Assembly: GCA_019056435.1 (NCBI GenBank)
Contig: CP077641.1
Location: forward strand, 124,001 to 188,000
Direction of reading: 5' to 3'
From: Stutzerimonas stutzeri
GTDB lineage: Bacteria > Pseudomonadota > Gammaproteobacteria > Pseudomonadales > Pseudomonadaceae
Length of the DNA: 64,000 nt
Shown: one piece after another, positions 29,214 through 41,466 of the stretch
Layout: each line of letters opens with the position of its first letter
How positions within the stretch are numbered: the stretch's first letter is position 1
Notes under the pieces: model-generated
The model's input: only the letters and a program-made list of their open reading frames with translations
Database searches by the model: none
What the model was told of the DNA's origin: nothing
Position numbers and translations under genes: made by a program

Positions 29214-32200
29214 TCAATCCACCCAGACCCGAGCATTGCGGAACATCCTCATCCAGCCGCCGTCCTCCTTCCAGTCGTCCGGGCGCCAGGAATTGGTAAC
29301 GGCACGGAACACGCGCTCGGGGTGCGGCATCATGATGGTCACGCGCCCATCCCGCGTCGTCAGGCCAGTAATGCCGCGCGGCGAGCCACCCGGGTTGAAC
29401 GGATAGCGCTCGGTCACTTTGCCATGGTTGTCGACATAGCGAAGCGCCACGGTCCCGGAAAGGTCGGCCTCGAGCAGTGCCTCTTCGCTTTCGAATTCCG
29501 AATGTCCCTCTCCATGGGCGATGGCGATCGGCAACCGCGAGCCGGCCATGCCCTGAAGAAATATTGACGGCGAATCCTGTACTTGCACCATGGCGACACG
29601 TGCTTCGAACTGCTCCGAGCGGTTACGCACGAAGTGCGGCCAGGATTCGCTACCCGGCACCAGCTCGTGCAGGTTGGACAGCATCTGGCAACCGTTGCAC
29701 ACGCCGAGCGCAAAGCTGTCCTTGCGCTCGAAGAAGGCACTGAAATCCTCGCGTGCCCTAGCGTTGAAGAGGATGGACTTGGCCCAACCTTCACCGGCGC
29801 CCAGCACGTCGCCGTACGAGAAGCCGCCGCACGCGACGAGCCCCTTGAAGCGCTCCAGGCTGATGCGCCCGGAAAGGATGTCGCTCATATGCACATCGAC
29901 CGCAGCGAAGCCGGCGCGGTCGAACGCCGCCGCCATTTCAGTCTGACCGTTGACGCCCTGCTCACGCAGGATGGCAACTTCGGGCCGTACGCCACGCTTG
30001 ATATAGGGCGCCGCGATGTCCTCGTTGACGTCGAACCCAAGGCTGACGCTCAAGCCCGGATTGTCTTCCTCGAGCAGCGCATCGAATTCCTGATCGGCAC
30101 AATCGGCGTTGTCGCGCAGGCGCTGGATACGGTAGCTGGTCTCCGACCATTGGCGCTGCAACAGGCGGCGATCTCCGCTGAACACATCCTGACCGTCGAA
30201 GCGAATCGCCACATGCCCATTGTTGACCGGTTTGCCGATGACGGACACGCAATCGGCCAACCCTGCCGCGCTGAACTGCGCCAGCACCACTTCAGTATCG
30301 CCTTGACGCACCTGGATCAGCGCGCCCAGCTCTTCGTTGAACAACGCCGCCGGAATCGCAGCCGCGTCGTCGACCAGCGCTTCAAGACTCAGATCCAGGC
30401 CACAATGACCGGCAAAGGCCATCTCCAGCGCCGTGGTGAGCAAGCCCCCGTCGGACCGGTCGTGGTAGGCCAGAAGCAGGCCATCGGCATTGAGCCCCTG
30501 CACGACGGCAAAGAACGCATGCAGGTCCTCAGGGTCGTCCACATCTGGCGCGGTGCGCCCGAGCTGACCATAGACCTGCGCCAGGATCGAACCCCGATCC
30601 GGTTCTGACCCCGGCCGAGGTCAATGAGGATCAGGTCCGTTTCGCCCTTGTCCATCCGCAATTGCGGGGTCAGCGTCTTGCGCACGTCAACCACCGGTGC
30701 AAAGCCGGACACGACCAACGACAGTGGAGCGGTCACGCTCTTCTCCGCCCCCTCGTCCTGCCAGCGGGTCTTCATCGACATCGAATCCTTGCCCACCGGT
30801 ATGGTGATACCCAGTGCCGGGCAAAGCTCCATGCCAACGGCCTTGACGGTGTCGTACAGCCGCGCGTCCTCACCCGGGTGCCCCGCCGCCGCCATCCAGT
30901 TGGCCGACAGTTTGATGTCAGAGAGCTTTTCGATACTCGCTGCGGCCAGGTTAGTCAGGGTTTCACCGATCGCCATACGCCCCGAAGCCGGCGCATCGAG
31001 CAGGGCCAGCGGAGTGCGCTCGCCCATCGCCATGGCCTCGCCGGTGTAGACATCGAAACTGGTCGCCGTAACCGCGCAGTCCGCAACAGGCACCTGCCAG
31101 GGCCCAACCATCTGGTCACGCACGACCATGCCGGTAATGCTGCGGTCACCGATGGTGATCAGAAAGCTCTTGCTGGCAACGGCCGGATGGCGCAGGACAC
31201 GGTCGATCGCCTCCGGCAGCTCCACCTGCCCGGCATCGAAGTCGTCCCCAGCTCGGCCTCGCGCACCGCGCTGCGATGCATGCGAGGCGTCTTGCCGAGC
31301 AGCACATTGAGCGGCATATCCACCGGGTTGTTACCGAAGTGACTGTCCGACACGGTCAACTGCGGTTCAGCGGTGGCTTCGCCGACCACGGCGAAGGGGC
31401 AACGCTCGCGCCGGCAGATTTCCTCGAAGCGCTCCAGGTCCGCGGCATCGACCGACAAGACGTAACGCTCCTGGGATTCGTTGCACCAGATTTCCAACGG
31501 CGCCATACCCGGCTCGTCGTTAGGTACCTTGCGCAACTCGAAGCGGCCGCCCCGACCGCCGTCGTTGACCAGTTCGGGGAACGCGTTGGACAGGCCGCCG
31601 GCGCCCACGTCATGGATGAACTTGATCGGGTTCTTCTCGCCCAGCTGCCAGCAGCGATCGATGACTTCCTGACAACGACGCTCCATCTCGGGGTTGTCGC
31701 GCTGTACCGAGGCAAAGTCCAGATCCGCCGAGCTGCTACCGGTGGCCATGGAAGACGCTGCACCACCGCCCAGCCCGATGAGCATGGCCGGACCACCCAG
31801 CACGATCAGCTTGCCACCGACCGAGATCTCGCCCTTCTGCACATGGTCTTCGCGAATGTTGCCCATGCCGCCGGCCAGCATGATCGGCTTGTGATACCCG
31901 CGCACTTCCTCGCCACGCGGGGTCTTGATCAACTGCTCGAAGGTGCGGAAATAGCCGTTCAGCGCCGGGCGACCGAATTCATTGTTGAACGCCGCACCGC
32001 CCAGCGGGCCTTCGATCATGATGTCGAGCGGCGTGACGATGCGCTCAGGCTTGCCGTAAGGCACTTCCCAAGGCTGCTCGAAGCCCGGGATGTTCAGGTT
32101 CGACACGGTGAAGCCCGTCAGGCCTGCCTTGGGCTTGGCGCCGCGGCCGGTCGCACCCTCGTCGCGAATTTCGCCGCCCGAGCCGGTTGCGGCGCCCGGG

Positions 32201-33108
32201 AAGGGCGCGATGGCGGTCGGATGGTTGTGGGTTTCCACCTTCATCAGGATATGTACGGGCTGCTGGTTGGCCCCGTACTTGCCGGTATCGGCATCGGGAT
32301 AGAAACGCCCGGCGCGGTGGCCGACGATAACCGCCGCGTTGTCCTTGTAGGCAGACAGCACGCCTTCGCCGTGCATCTGGTAGGTGTTCTTGATCATGCC
32401 GAACAGGGACTTTTCCTGGCTTTCGCCATCGATATCCCAGCTGGCATTGAAGATCTTGTGGCGGCAGTGCTCGGAGTTGGCCTGAGCGAACATCATCAGT
32501 TCGATGTCGTGCGGGTTGCGGCCCAGGTCGGTGAAGCTGTCGACCAGATAGTCGATCTCGTCGTCTGCCAGCGCCAAGCCCAGATCGAGGTTGGCCCGCT
32601 CCAGAGCAGCACGGCCTCCGCCGAGCACATCGACAGCCCGAAGCGGCCGGGGCTGGGCATGGCTGAACAACGCTTCGGCGGCGTCAAAGCCTGTCAGCAC
32701 CGCCTGAGTCATGCGGTCATGCAGGACCGCAGCAACCATCTCGGCGTCGGCATCGGACAGCTCGCCGGACACGTAATAGGCGATACCGCGCTCCAGGCGC
32801 TGAATCTTGTCCAGACCGCAATTGCGTGCAATGTCGCTGGCCTTGCTCGACCACGGCGAGATGGTGCCGAAGCGCGGAACGACCAGGAACAAGCGCCCAC
32901 CAGGCTCCTGCACAGGAACAGTCGGACCGTACTGGAGCAACCGACCCAGAACCGTTTGTTCATCCGCGCTCAACGCGCCGGAGACGTCGGCAAAATGGGC
33001 GAACTCGGCGTACAACCCGCTCACAGCGGAGACCTTCTCGGTCAGTTGCGCCAGGAGCTTGCCGTGACGGAAGGCAGAAAGAGCGGGAGCGCCGCGCAGG
33101 ATCAACAT
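29214..33108 (-). CDS. purL: Phosphoribosylformylglycinamidine synthase (two frameshifts)
   Basis: Large single-chain FGAM synthase, fourth step of purine synthesis, 1298 aa after repair. N-terminal domain, '[20 protein letters not shown]' (substrate and ATP region), '[20 protein letters not shown]', then a C-terminal glutaminase with nucleophile Cys in '[11 protein letters not shown]' and 'MPHPERVFR'. One base is missing in the C run at 31246-31249 and one at 30592-30595, cutting it into three frames. A TAGAAT box lies 41 bases before the start. Confidence 0.95.
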
Positions 33109-33341
33109 CGTCGGAACAGCCTCGGAGGGGGGAGCAGTCGGGCCGCGTATTCTAGCCCATGACAGCGTCCGAGGCTAAGGGAGCCGAAGCCGGAAGCGTA
33201 GATGAGTGGCGCCACATCGGAGAAGCGATGCCATCGCCAAAACCGCGGCCCTGAGATTGCTCCCAAGGTCCCGCAAGCGCCAGTTACCCGGCACCTGCGA
33301 AAGCGCCACTGCTCCCAGCTCGAAGCCCAGCCAGCCTGCTT

Positions 33342-34118
33342 TCAGTGCAGAATCTGACTGAGGAACAGCTTGGTGCGCTCGTTGCTCGGATTGGTGAAGA
33401 AGACCTCCGGATCGGCCTGCTCGACGATCTCACCCTTGTCCATGAAGATCACTCGGTCGGCCACGGTACGTGCGAAACCCATCTCGTGCGTCACGCAAAG
33501 CATGGTCATGCCGCTTTCCGCCAGGCCGACCATGGTGTCCAGCACCTCCTTGACCATTTCCGGATCCAGCGCCGACGTCGGTTCGTCGAACAACATGATC
33601 TTTGGTTTCATGCACAGTGCGCGAGCGATCGCGACCCGCTGCTGCTGCCCGCCAGACAGCTGGCCCGGGTACTTGTCGGCCTGTTCCGGGATGCGCACGC
33701 GCTCCAGATAATGCATGGCGATTTCCTCGGCCTGGCGACGAGGCATCTTGCGTACCCACATCGGTGCCAGCGTGCAGTTCTGCAACACCGTGAGGTGCGG
33801 AAAGAGATTGAAGTGCTGAAACACCATGCCAACCTCGCTACGGATCGCCTCGATCTGCTTGAGGTCGTTGGTCAGTTCCACACCGCGAATAACGATGCGC
33901 CCCTGCTGGTGTTCCTCCAGCCGGTTGAGGCAGCGAATCGTCGTCGACTTGCCCGACCCCGACGGGCCGCAGAGGACGATGCGCTCGCCCTGGGTAACGT
34001 TCAGGTTGATGTCCTTGAGCACGTGGAACTGGCCGTACCACTTGTGCACCCCCTGCATCTGGATGATGGCCTCGGTGGCCTGTACCGGTTGCTGCGGATT
34101 GGAAGACATATCGTTCAT
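33342..34118 (-). CDS. aapP: General L-amino acid ABC transporter, ATP-binding protein
   Basis: 258 aa. Walker A '[20 protein letters not shown]', signature '[19 protein letters not shown]', Walker B '[14 protein letters not shown]' and switch His in '[10 protein letters not shown]'. The first of two in-frame ATG codons fits the AGGAG seven bases upstream. Last gene of aapJQMP; provides energy for import through AapQ and AapM. No terminator with a clear T tract was seen in the 230 bases between it and purL. Confidence 0.94.
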   Translation of the reverse strand: MNDMSSNPQQPVQATEAIIQMQGVHKWYGQFHVLKDINLNVTQGERIVLCGPSGSGKSTTIRCLNRLEEHQQGRIVIRGVELTNDLKQIEAIRSEVGMVFQHFNLFPHLTVLQNCTLAPMWVRKMPRRQAEEIAMHYLERVRIPEQADKYPGQLSGGQQQRVAIARALCMKPKIMLFDEPTSALDPEMVKEVLDTMVGLAESGMTMLCVTHEMGFARTVADRVIFMDKGEIVEQADPEVFFTNPSNERTKLFLSQILH

Positions 34119-34127
34119 GAGTGGCTC

Positions 34128-35226
34128 CTAGTGCCGGTGGCCGGTGTCGAGCTTGCGTTCCAGGTGCATGGAATAGCGCGACATGCCAAAACAGAAAATC
34201 CAGTAGACCAGCGCCGCGAAGACGTAGCCCTCGGTCGACATACCCAGCCAGGCAGGGTCCGAGGTTGCGCGCTTGATGCTGTTGAGAAAGTCGAACAGGC
34301 CGATGATGATCACCAGGCTGGTGTCCTTGAACAGGGCGATAAAGGTGTTGACGATGCCCGGGATAACCATCTTCAGGGCTTGCGGCAGGATCACCAGAAC
34401 CATGCTGCGCCAGTAGCCCAGCCCCATCGCCGCAGCGGCCTCGTATTGTCCCTTGGGGATCGCCTGCAAACCGCCGCGTACCACTTCGGCGATGTAGGCG
34501 GCTTCGAAAAACACCACCATCACCATGGCCCGCATCAGCTTGTCTAGGTTCATGCCTTCGGGCAGGAACAGCGGCAGCATCACCGACGACATGAACAGCA
34601 CCGTGATCAGCGGCACGCCCCGCCAGAACTCGATGAAGGTCACGCACAGCACGCGAATCGCCGGCAGATTAGAGCGTCGCCCAAGCGCCAGCAGGATGCC
34701 CAACGGCAAGGCGCCGGCAATGCCGACAGCGGCGATGACGATGGTCAGCATCAACCCGCCCCAGCGGCTCGTCGATACTGTTTCCAGCCCGAGAAAGCCG
34801 CCGTGCAACAGCCAGTAGGCCAACAACGGATAAAGCAGCAGGAATGCGATGCCGTAGCGCGCCTTGTGCGGCATCTGACGAAGGAACAGGGGCGCCGCAC
34901 CGATGATGGCAAGCCAGGCAGTCGCATCCACGCGCCAACGCAGTTCCGGCGGGTAGTAGCCATACATGAACTGGCTGAAGCGCGTCTGCACGAACACCCA
35001 GCATGCCCCTTCGCGGGTGCAGTCGGCACGCGTGGTACCGGTCCAGTCGGCCTTGATGATCGCCCACTCGATCACGGGTGGAACGACCAGCCAGATCAGG
35101 TACAGCCCCAGCAATGTGAGCAGCGTGTTGAGCCAGCTGGAGAAAAGATTCGCACGCATCCAGCCCAGCGCCCCCCAGGTTGACCGAGGGAGCCGGCAGA
35201 TCAGGTTTGAAAGTATGAGTAGTCAT
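34128..35226 (-). CDS. aapM: General L-amino acid ABC transporter permease (frameshifted)
   Basis: About 365 aa after repair. 'MTTHTFKPDLPAPSVNLG' and 'LGWMRANLFSSWLNTLLTLL' lie in different frames because the C run at 35171-35176 has six bases instead of five. The polytopic body contains the EAA loop 'EAAAAMGLGYWRSMVLVILP' that contacts AapP, and 'EFWRGVPLITVLFMSS'. Without repair it would start at 35159 and lack 22 residues. Coupled to aapQ and aapP. Confidence 0.92.
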
Positions 35227-35236
35227 GCGCTCGTCC

Positions 35237-36421
35237 TTACCGCTCGATCAGCGCAATGCGCTTGTTGTACCAGTTCATCAACAGCGAAATGCTGATGCTG
35301 ATCGCCAGGTACACGCTCATGGTGATGGCCATGGTCTCGATGGCCTGCCCTGTCTGGTTGAGCACGGTGCCGGCAAACAGCGACACCATGTCCGGATAGC
35401 CGATCGCGGCGGCCAGCGACGAATTCTTCGCCAGATTAAGGTATTGGCTCGTCAGCGGCGGGATGATCACCCGCAGCGCCTGCGGAATGATCACCAGACG
35501 CAGCACGCGTCCGGGGCGCAACCCCAGCGAAGCGGCTGCCTCGGTCTGGCCGTGGCTGACCGACTGGATACCGGCACGCACGGTTTCACCGATGAATGCC
35601 GCGGTGTAGATCGACAAGGCCAGCACGATGGAGACCAGCTCCGGGATGACCACCCAGCCGCCGCGAATGTTGAATCGCTGCAACTCGGGGATTTCCCATA
35701 GAAAAGGCGCACCAAAAAGCAGCGAGCTCGCTCCGGGGATCGCGACGAACAACGCCAGACTGGCCCAGAGCACGGGAAAGGCCTCACCTGTGGCATGACG
35801 ACGGGCGCGCGCCCAGCGGTTCAGCGCGACGATTGCCACCAGCGCGACGAACAACGCGATCCAGAAAGACCAGAAGCCCTCGCCTGCACTGGGTGCGGGC
35901 ATCTGTACACCACGGTTGTTGATGAACACCATGTCCCACAGGCTCAGGCTCTGCCGCGGGCCGGGCAGCGGGCTGAGCACCGCGAAGTACACGAAGAATA
36001 TCTGCAGCAACGGCGGGATGTTGCGGAAGACCTCGATATAGACAGTAGCGATCTGCCGAATCAGCCAGTTCGGCGAGAGCCTGGCCACACCCAGAATGAA
36101 GCCGATGATGGTCGCCAGGATGATCCCGATGACGCTCACCAGCAGCGTGTTGAGCAGCCCGACCCAGAACACGCGCCCATAGGAGTCGCTTTCCTGGTAG
36201 TCGATCAGATGTTGGGGAATGCCGAAGCCGGCGGCATTATTGAGAAAACCGAAGCCTGAATTGATGCCTCGGTTGGCAAGGTTGGTCTGGGTGTTGTTGA
36301 ACAGAAACCAGCCGATGGCTACGACTGTAATAACGGCGATGACCTGGAAGAACCAGGCACGCGCCTGCGGATCCGTGAGTAGCGAGCCGCGCGCTACCCC
36401 CGTTTTGGCGATGGTTCGCAT
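35237..36421 (-). CDS. aapQ: General L-amino acid ABC transporter permease
   Basis: 394 aa, intact. Start ATG at 36421 with GAGG seven bases upstream; the in-frame TTG just before is rejected. 'VYIEVFRNIPPLLQIFFVYF' and the EAA loop 'TEAAASLGLRPGRVLRLVII' are characteristic. A large loop between membrane segments distinguishes AapQ from simpler permeases. Preceded by a hairpin in the gap to aapJ. Confidence 0.94.
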   Translation of the reverse strand: MRTIAKTGVARGSLLTDPQARAWFFQVIAVITVVAIGWFLFNNTQTNLANRGINSGFGFLNNAAGFGIPQHLIDYQESDSYGRVFWVGLLNTLLVSVIGIILATIIGFILGVARLSPNWLIRQIATVYIEVFRNIPPLLQIFFVYFAVLSPLPGPRQSLSLWDMVFINNRGVQMPAPSAGEGFWSFWIALFVALVAIVALNRWARARRHATGEAFPVLWASLALFVAIPGASSLLFGAPFLWEIPELQRFNIRGGWVVIPELVSIVLALSIYTAAFIGETVRAGIQSVSHGQTEAAASLGLRPGRVLRLVIIPQALRVIIPPLTSQYLNLAKNSSLAAAIGYPDMVSLFAGTVLNQTGQAIETMAITMSVYLAISISISLLMNWYNKRIALIER

Positions 36422-36440
36422 CAAGAAACCTCATACGGCA

Positions 36441-36464
36441 TTGCCGGTGCACAGGCACCGGCAA
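36441..36464 (-). promoter_or_regulatory. Stem-loop between aapJ and aapQ
   Basis: TTGCCGGTGC-ACAG-GCACCGGCAA, a perfect ten-base stem with a four-base loop and no T tract. Such intercistronic hairpins after a binding-protein gene are known to protect upstream mRNA or thin out downstream transcription, giving more binding protein than permease. That role is inferred. Confidence 0.65.
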
Positions 36465-36510
36465 GGCTCATCCTTGAAACAGGGCCGACCGCAATGGCCG
36501 GCCCGCTCGG

Positions 36511-37539
36511 TCAACGCACCGGAGGCGCGTACTGCAGACCGCCATTGGTCCAGAGCGCGTTCAGACCCCGATCGATCTTCAACTCGCTGCCAGAACCAAT
36601 GTTGCGCTCGAACACTTCGCCGTAGTTGCCGACCTGCTTGACGATCTGCACCGCCCAGTCCTTCGGCAGTTTCAGATCCTTGCCGTACTCGCCTTCGGCG
36701 CCCAGCAAGCGAGCCACGTCAGGATTCTTGGTCGTCTTGGCCGTTTCCTCGACGTTCGATGCAGTCACACCCAGCTCCTCGGCGTTGATCATCGCCAGCA
36801 GCGACCAACGCACGATATCGAACCATTCTTCATCGCCCTGGCGTACGGCCGGGCCGAGCGGCTCCTTGGAAATGACCTCGGGCAGCACGACGTAGTCGTC
36901 CGGCTTGGCCAGCTTGATGCGCTGTGCATACAGCTGGGACTGGTCGGAGGTGAGCACGTCACAACGCCCGGATTCCAGCGACTTGGCGCTTTCGTCCGAC
37001 GTGTCATAGGTGATGGGCGTGTACTTGAGGCTGTTCGCTCGGAAATAGTCGGAAAGGTTCAGCTCGGTGGTGGTACCCGCCTGGATACAGACCGTGGCGC
37101 CGTCGAGCTCCTTGGCGCTGGATACGCCAAGCGACTTGTTCACCAGGAAGCCCTGGCCGTCGTAGTACGTGACGCCGGTGAAATTCAGACCCATCGCCGC
37201 ATCGCGCGAGCTGGTCCAGGTGGTGTTTCGAGACAGCATGTCCACTTCACCGGACTGCAGGGCGGTGAACCGCTCCTTAGCCGTCAGCGGACTGTACTTG
37301 ACCTTCTCGGCATCGCCGAATACCGCCGCCGCCACCGCACGGCAAACATCCACATCGATGCCTTTGTATTCCCCCTCGGCATCGGTGTAGGAGAAGCCGG
37401 GAAGGCCATCACTGACACCGCACTGCACAAACCCCTTGCTCTTGACCGCGTCCAGAGTCGCCCCCGCTTGTGCCAGGCCGCTGGTGCCCAGAATGGTCGC
37501 GGCACCAAGCACAGCCAGTGTGGATTTAACCCTTATCAT
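36511..37539 (-). CDS. aapJ: General L-amino acid ABC transporter, periplasmic binding protein
   Basis: 342 aa. ATG with GGAGG; signal peptide 'STLAVLGAATILGTSGLAQA' cleaved before GATLDAV. Solute-binding family 3: 'GFVQCGVSDGLPGFSYTDAE', 'GIDVDVCRAVAAAVFG' and 'DMLSRNTTWTSSRDAAMGL'. It captures a broad range of amino acids in the periplasm. First gene of the operon. A long in-frame extension upstream has no start context. Confidence 0.95.
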   Translation of the reverse strand: MIRVKSTLAVLGAATILGTSGLAQAGATLDAVKSKGFVQCGVSDGLPGFSYTDAEGEYKGIDVDVCRAVAAAVFGDAEKVKYSPLTAKERFTALQSGEVDMLSRNTTWTSSRDAAMGLNFTGVTYYDGQGFLVNKSLGVSSAKELDGATVCIQAGTTTELNLSDYFRANSLKYTPITYDTSDESAKSLESGRCDVLTSDQSQLYAQRIKLAKPDDYVVLPEVISKEPLGPAVRQGDEEWFDIVRWSLLAMINAEELGVTASNVEETAKTTKNPDVARLLGAEGEYGKDLKLPKDWAVQIVKQVGNYGEVFERNIGSGSELKIDRGLNALWTNGGLQYAPPVR

Positions 37540-38541
<1,002 letters not shown>

Positions 38542-38726
38542 GTGACGGAGACTGCCGGTTCAACACGAAATGTGATGGTGCGCGCCTGCCGGTGCGGGCG
38601 AGAACAGCTACGCTTGCATCATTGAAGGCGAACAGACTGCATAACTGTGCAAGCCAGCTGTAACCGCCAAGAATAACGGAGCGAGTCGACGGTCATGAGG
38701 ATGTCACCCAAATCGAGTGCAGGGTC

Positions 38727-39662
38727 ATGAAGCTTGCACCGTGGCGGGTCGAGCTTGGACACCTCAAGCGCATACGCCTGCTGGACGGAGTCGACGAGCC
38801 TTGCCTGCGATTGCTGCAGGAGGTGTTCGAGCCGTGCCAGGCCGACGCACATGAAGTGTTGCTGACCCCGCTGGAGCACAACCACCACCTTTATCTGGTG
38901 CTGAACGGGCAGCTAGGCGTTCACCTCGATTCCCTCGACGGACAACAGGTCAGGGCAATCGAAGTGGGTGATTGCGCCGGCGAGATCAGCTTCATGGACA
39001 ATCTGCCACCCTCGGCCTATGTCGTGGCCGTCGAGCCCACCACCCTGCTGCGCCTGCACCGGCGCTCGATCCAGTTACTGACGCGGTCACCACAACTGAT
39101 GCAGAACCTGGCGCAGCTACTCTGCCAGCGTGTACGCCTGAGCGACCGGCTGATCATCAACAGCGAGCAGAACGCCAACGTCGACACCTTGACCGGCTCG
39201 TTCAACCGGCGCTGGCTGGAACACATCTACAGCCGCGAAAGTACCCGCTGCGCCTTCAACGACAAGCCACTGTCGGTGCTCATGCTCGACGTCGACAATT
39301 TCAAGGAATACAACGACAAGCATGGTCACCTTGCGGGCGATCATGCGCTCTGCCTCGTGGTCGACACCCTTGGTCGACAGCTGCGCGCCGCCGACAGCCT
39401 GGTGCGCTATGGCGGCGAGGAGTTCGTGATCCTGCTACCGGAGATGAGCATCGAGGACGCTCGCAACGTCGGCGAGCGCCTGCGCTCGAGCCTTGAGCAA
39501 ATCAGAAGTTTCCAGTCACCCATCGGCATGCTGCCGGGTGTGACCGTCTCGATCGGCGTCGCCCCCATGCAGCCTGCCGACAGCCTCGAGAATCTGATAC
39601 AAATCGCTGACAACGCGCTCTACCGAGCCAAGGCGAGCGGGCGCAACCGCGTCTGTGGCTGA
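38727..39662 (+). CDS. Diguanylate cyclase with N-terminal cyclic-nucleotide-binding domain
   Basis: 311 aa. Residues about 15-130 form a cNMP-binding beta-roll ('HHLYLVLNGQLGVHLDSLDG', 'VGDCAGEISFMDNLPPSAYV'). Residues 150-311 are a GGDEF domain with 'VDTLTGSFNRRWLEHIY', an active GGEEF and an intact inhibitory RxxD (RAAD) five residues before it. It should make c-di-GMP, tuned by a cyclic nucleotide or other ligand. The cNMP domain lacks an obvious cAMP-type Arg phosphate-binding loop, so the ligand is uncertain. No membrane segment. Confidence 0.9.
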   Translation: MKLAPWRVELGHLKRIRLLDGVDEPCLRLLQEVFEPCQADAHEVLLTPLEHNHHLYLVLNGQLGVHLDSLDGQQVRAIEVGDCAGEISFMDNLPPSAYVVAVEPTTLLRLHRRSIQLLTRSPQLMQNLAQLLCQRVRLSDRLIINSEQNANVDTLTGSFNRRWLEHIYSRESTRCAFNDKPLSVLMLDVDNFKEYNDKHGHLAGDHALCLVVDTLGRQLRAADSLVRYGGEEFVILLPEMSIEDARNVGERLRSSLEQIRSFQSPIGMLPGVTVSIGVAPMQPADSLENLIQIADNALYRAKASGRNRVCG

Positions 39663-39758
39663 TACGGCGAGCCCGTTCCCTACCCCACCGGCAACGCTTC
39701 GCCACATCTGCTTATTGCATTACACTGGCGAACGGAACTTTTGACCGACACAGATGAG

Positions 39759-41171
39759 ATGACCGTGCTCAAAGCACTCAAGAACATGTTTGGCAAAGGC
39801 AAGTCGGCTGATCAGCCTGACCAGCCAATCGATGACACGTCAGCCCAGGAAATAATCGATTCCCCGGTAACTGCCAACCCGATTGCAGCGCAACCTCCGC
39901 GACGGCCAAGCCGCGCCGACAGAAGAGCCGAAAACCCGTCCCACCAAGCGCCCCGGCATGGACGCTTGACGATTTCGTGGTCGAGCCCGTTGAGGGCAAG
40001 ACGCGGTTTCACGACTTCAAGCTGGCTCCAGAGCTGATGCATGCCATTCATGACCTGGGGTTTCCCTACTGCACGCCGATCCAGGCGCAGGTACTGGGCT
40101 TTACCCTGAAGGGTCGCGACGCCATCGGCCGGGCGCAGACCGGTACCGGCAAGACCGCAGCGTTCCTCATCTCGACCATCACCCAGCTGCTGCAGACACC
40201 ACCACCCAGTGACCGCTACATGGGTGAGCCCCGCGCGCTGATCATTGCGCCGACCCGCGAACTCGTCGTGCAGATTGCCAAGGACGCGCAAGACCTGACC
40301 AAATACACCGGGCTCAACGTCATGAGCTTCGTCGGCGGCATGGACTTCGACAAGCAGCTCAAGGGACTTGAGTCGCGCTACTGCGACATTCTGGTTGCAA
40401 CACCGGGCCGCCTGCTGGACTTCCACCAGCGCGGCGAAGTGCACCTGGACATGGTCGAAGTACTGGTGCTCGACGAAGCCGACCGCATGCTCGACATGGG
40501 CTTCATCCCCCCAGGTTCGCCAGATCATTCGCCAGACCCCACCAAAAAGCGAACGCCAGACGTTGCTGTTCTCCGCGACCTTCACGGAAGACGTAATGAA
40601 CCTGGCCAAGCAGTGGACCACCGACCCGGCCATCGTCGAGATCGAAGCCGAACATGTCGCCAGCGACACCGTCGAGCAACATGTGTATGCGGTGGCGGGC
40701 AGTGACAAATACAAACTGCTCTACAACCTTATTACCCGTAACGACTGGACGCGAGTGATGGTCTTTGCCAACCGCAAGGATGAAGTGCGCCGCATCGAGG
40801 AACGCTTGACCCGCGACGGCATCAGCGCCGTCCAGATGTCCGGCGATGTTCCACAGCACAAGCGCATCCGCGCCCTTGAAGGCTTCCGCGAAGGCAAGAT
40901 CCGCGTCATGGTCGCCACCGATGTCGCAGGCCGCGGCATTCACGTCGATGGCATCAGCCACGTCATCAACTTCACATTGCCGGAAGTGCCGGACGATTAC
41001 GTCCACCGTATAGGTCGTACCGGCCGCGCAGGCGCAAGCGGTACGTCAATCAGTTTCGCCGGCGAGGACGACGCCTTCGCGCTGCCAGCAATCGAAGCCC
41101 TGCTTGGTCGCAAGATCAGCTGTGAGATGCCACCCGCAGAACTGCTGGCGCCAGTGCCTCCGCGCCGCTGA
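39759..41171 (+). CDS. rhlB: ATP-dependent RNA helicase RhlB (two frameshifts)
   Basis: DEAD-box helicase associated with the degradosome. N terminus '[15 protein letters not shown]', then a Pro/Lys-rich linker in which a base is missing near 39895, then '[20 protein letters not shown]', Q motif, Walker A '[11 protein letters not shown]', 'PTRELVVQI', DEAD in '[12 protein letters not shown]', SAT in '[11 protein letters not shown]' and '[10 protein letters not shown]'. A second shift is at the C run 40507-40512 (one extra). Repaired length is about 470 aa. A strong terminator follows. Confidence 0.93.
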
Positions 41172-41177
41172 TCGGCA

Positions 41178-41207
41178 CGAAAAAGCGAAGCGATGGCTTC
41201 GCTTTTT
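41178..41207 (+). terminator. Terminator of rhlB
   Basis: AAAAAGCGAAGC, loop GATG, GCTTCGC and seven T. Perfect stem, seven bases after the stop codon. Confidence 0.93.
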
Positions 41208-41301
41208 TTGCCTGCTCCCAGCCCGTCACTGACCCAGATCACGTCCCTGCCGGGAAAAACGCCTAGAGTGAAATCAGGACCCAATGGCAGGAGGTCGGCT
41301 T

Positions 41302-41466
41302 ATGAACGCCACCCACCTGATGTTGCTGCTGATCGTTACCAGCTTCGTGTTGATGGGAACGGGCTTCAACTTCCGTGAGCGAAACTGGGGCGTCGCCCTG
41401 CTCGCACTCGGCATCATGTCGATGCTGTCCACCTTGCTCTACAAGCTGCAGATCACCTTCGGCTGA
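41302..41466 (+). CDS. Small two-helix membrane protein
   Basis: 54 aa. ATG at 41302 with AGGAGG at ideal distance; an earlier in-frame ATG overlaps that site. Two hydrophobic helices ('MLLLIVTSFVLMGTGF' and 'GVALLALGIMSMLSTLLYK') are joined by 'NFRERNWG'. Function unknown. The excellent ribosome site and abutment with moaE (its stop is the base before the moaE stop) argue it is real. Confidence 0.7.
   Translation: MNATHLMLLLIVTSFVLMGTGFNFRERNWGVALLALGIMSMLSTLLYKLQITFG

Noticed and set aside
31276..33162. 628-codon plus-strand ORF
   Set aside because: Antisense of purL.
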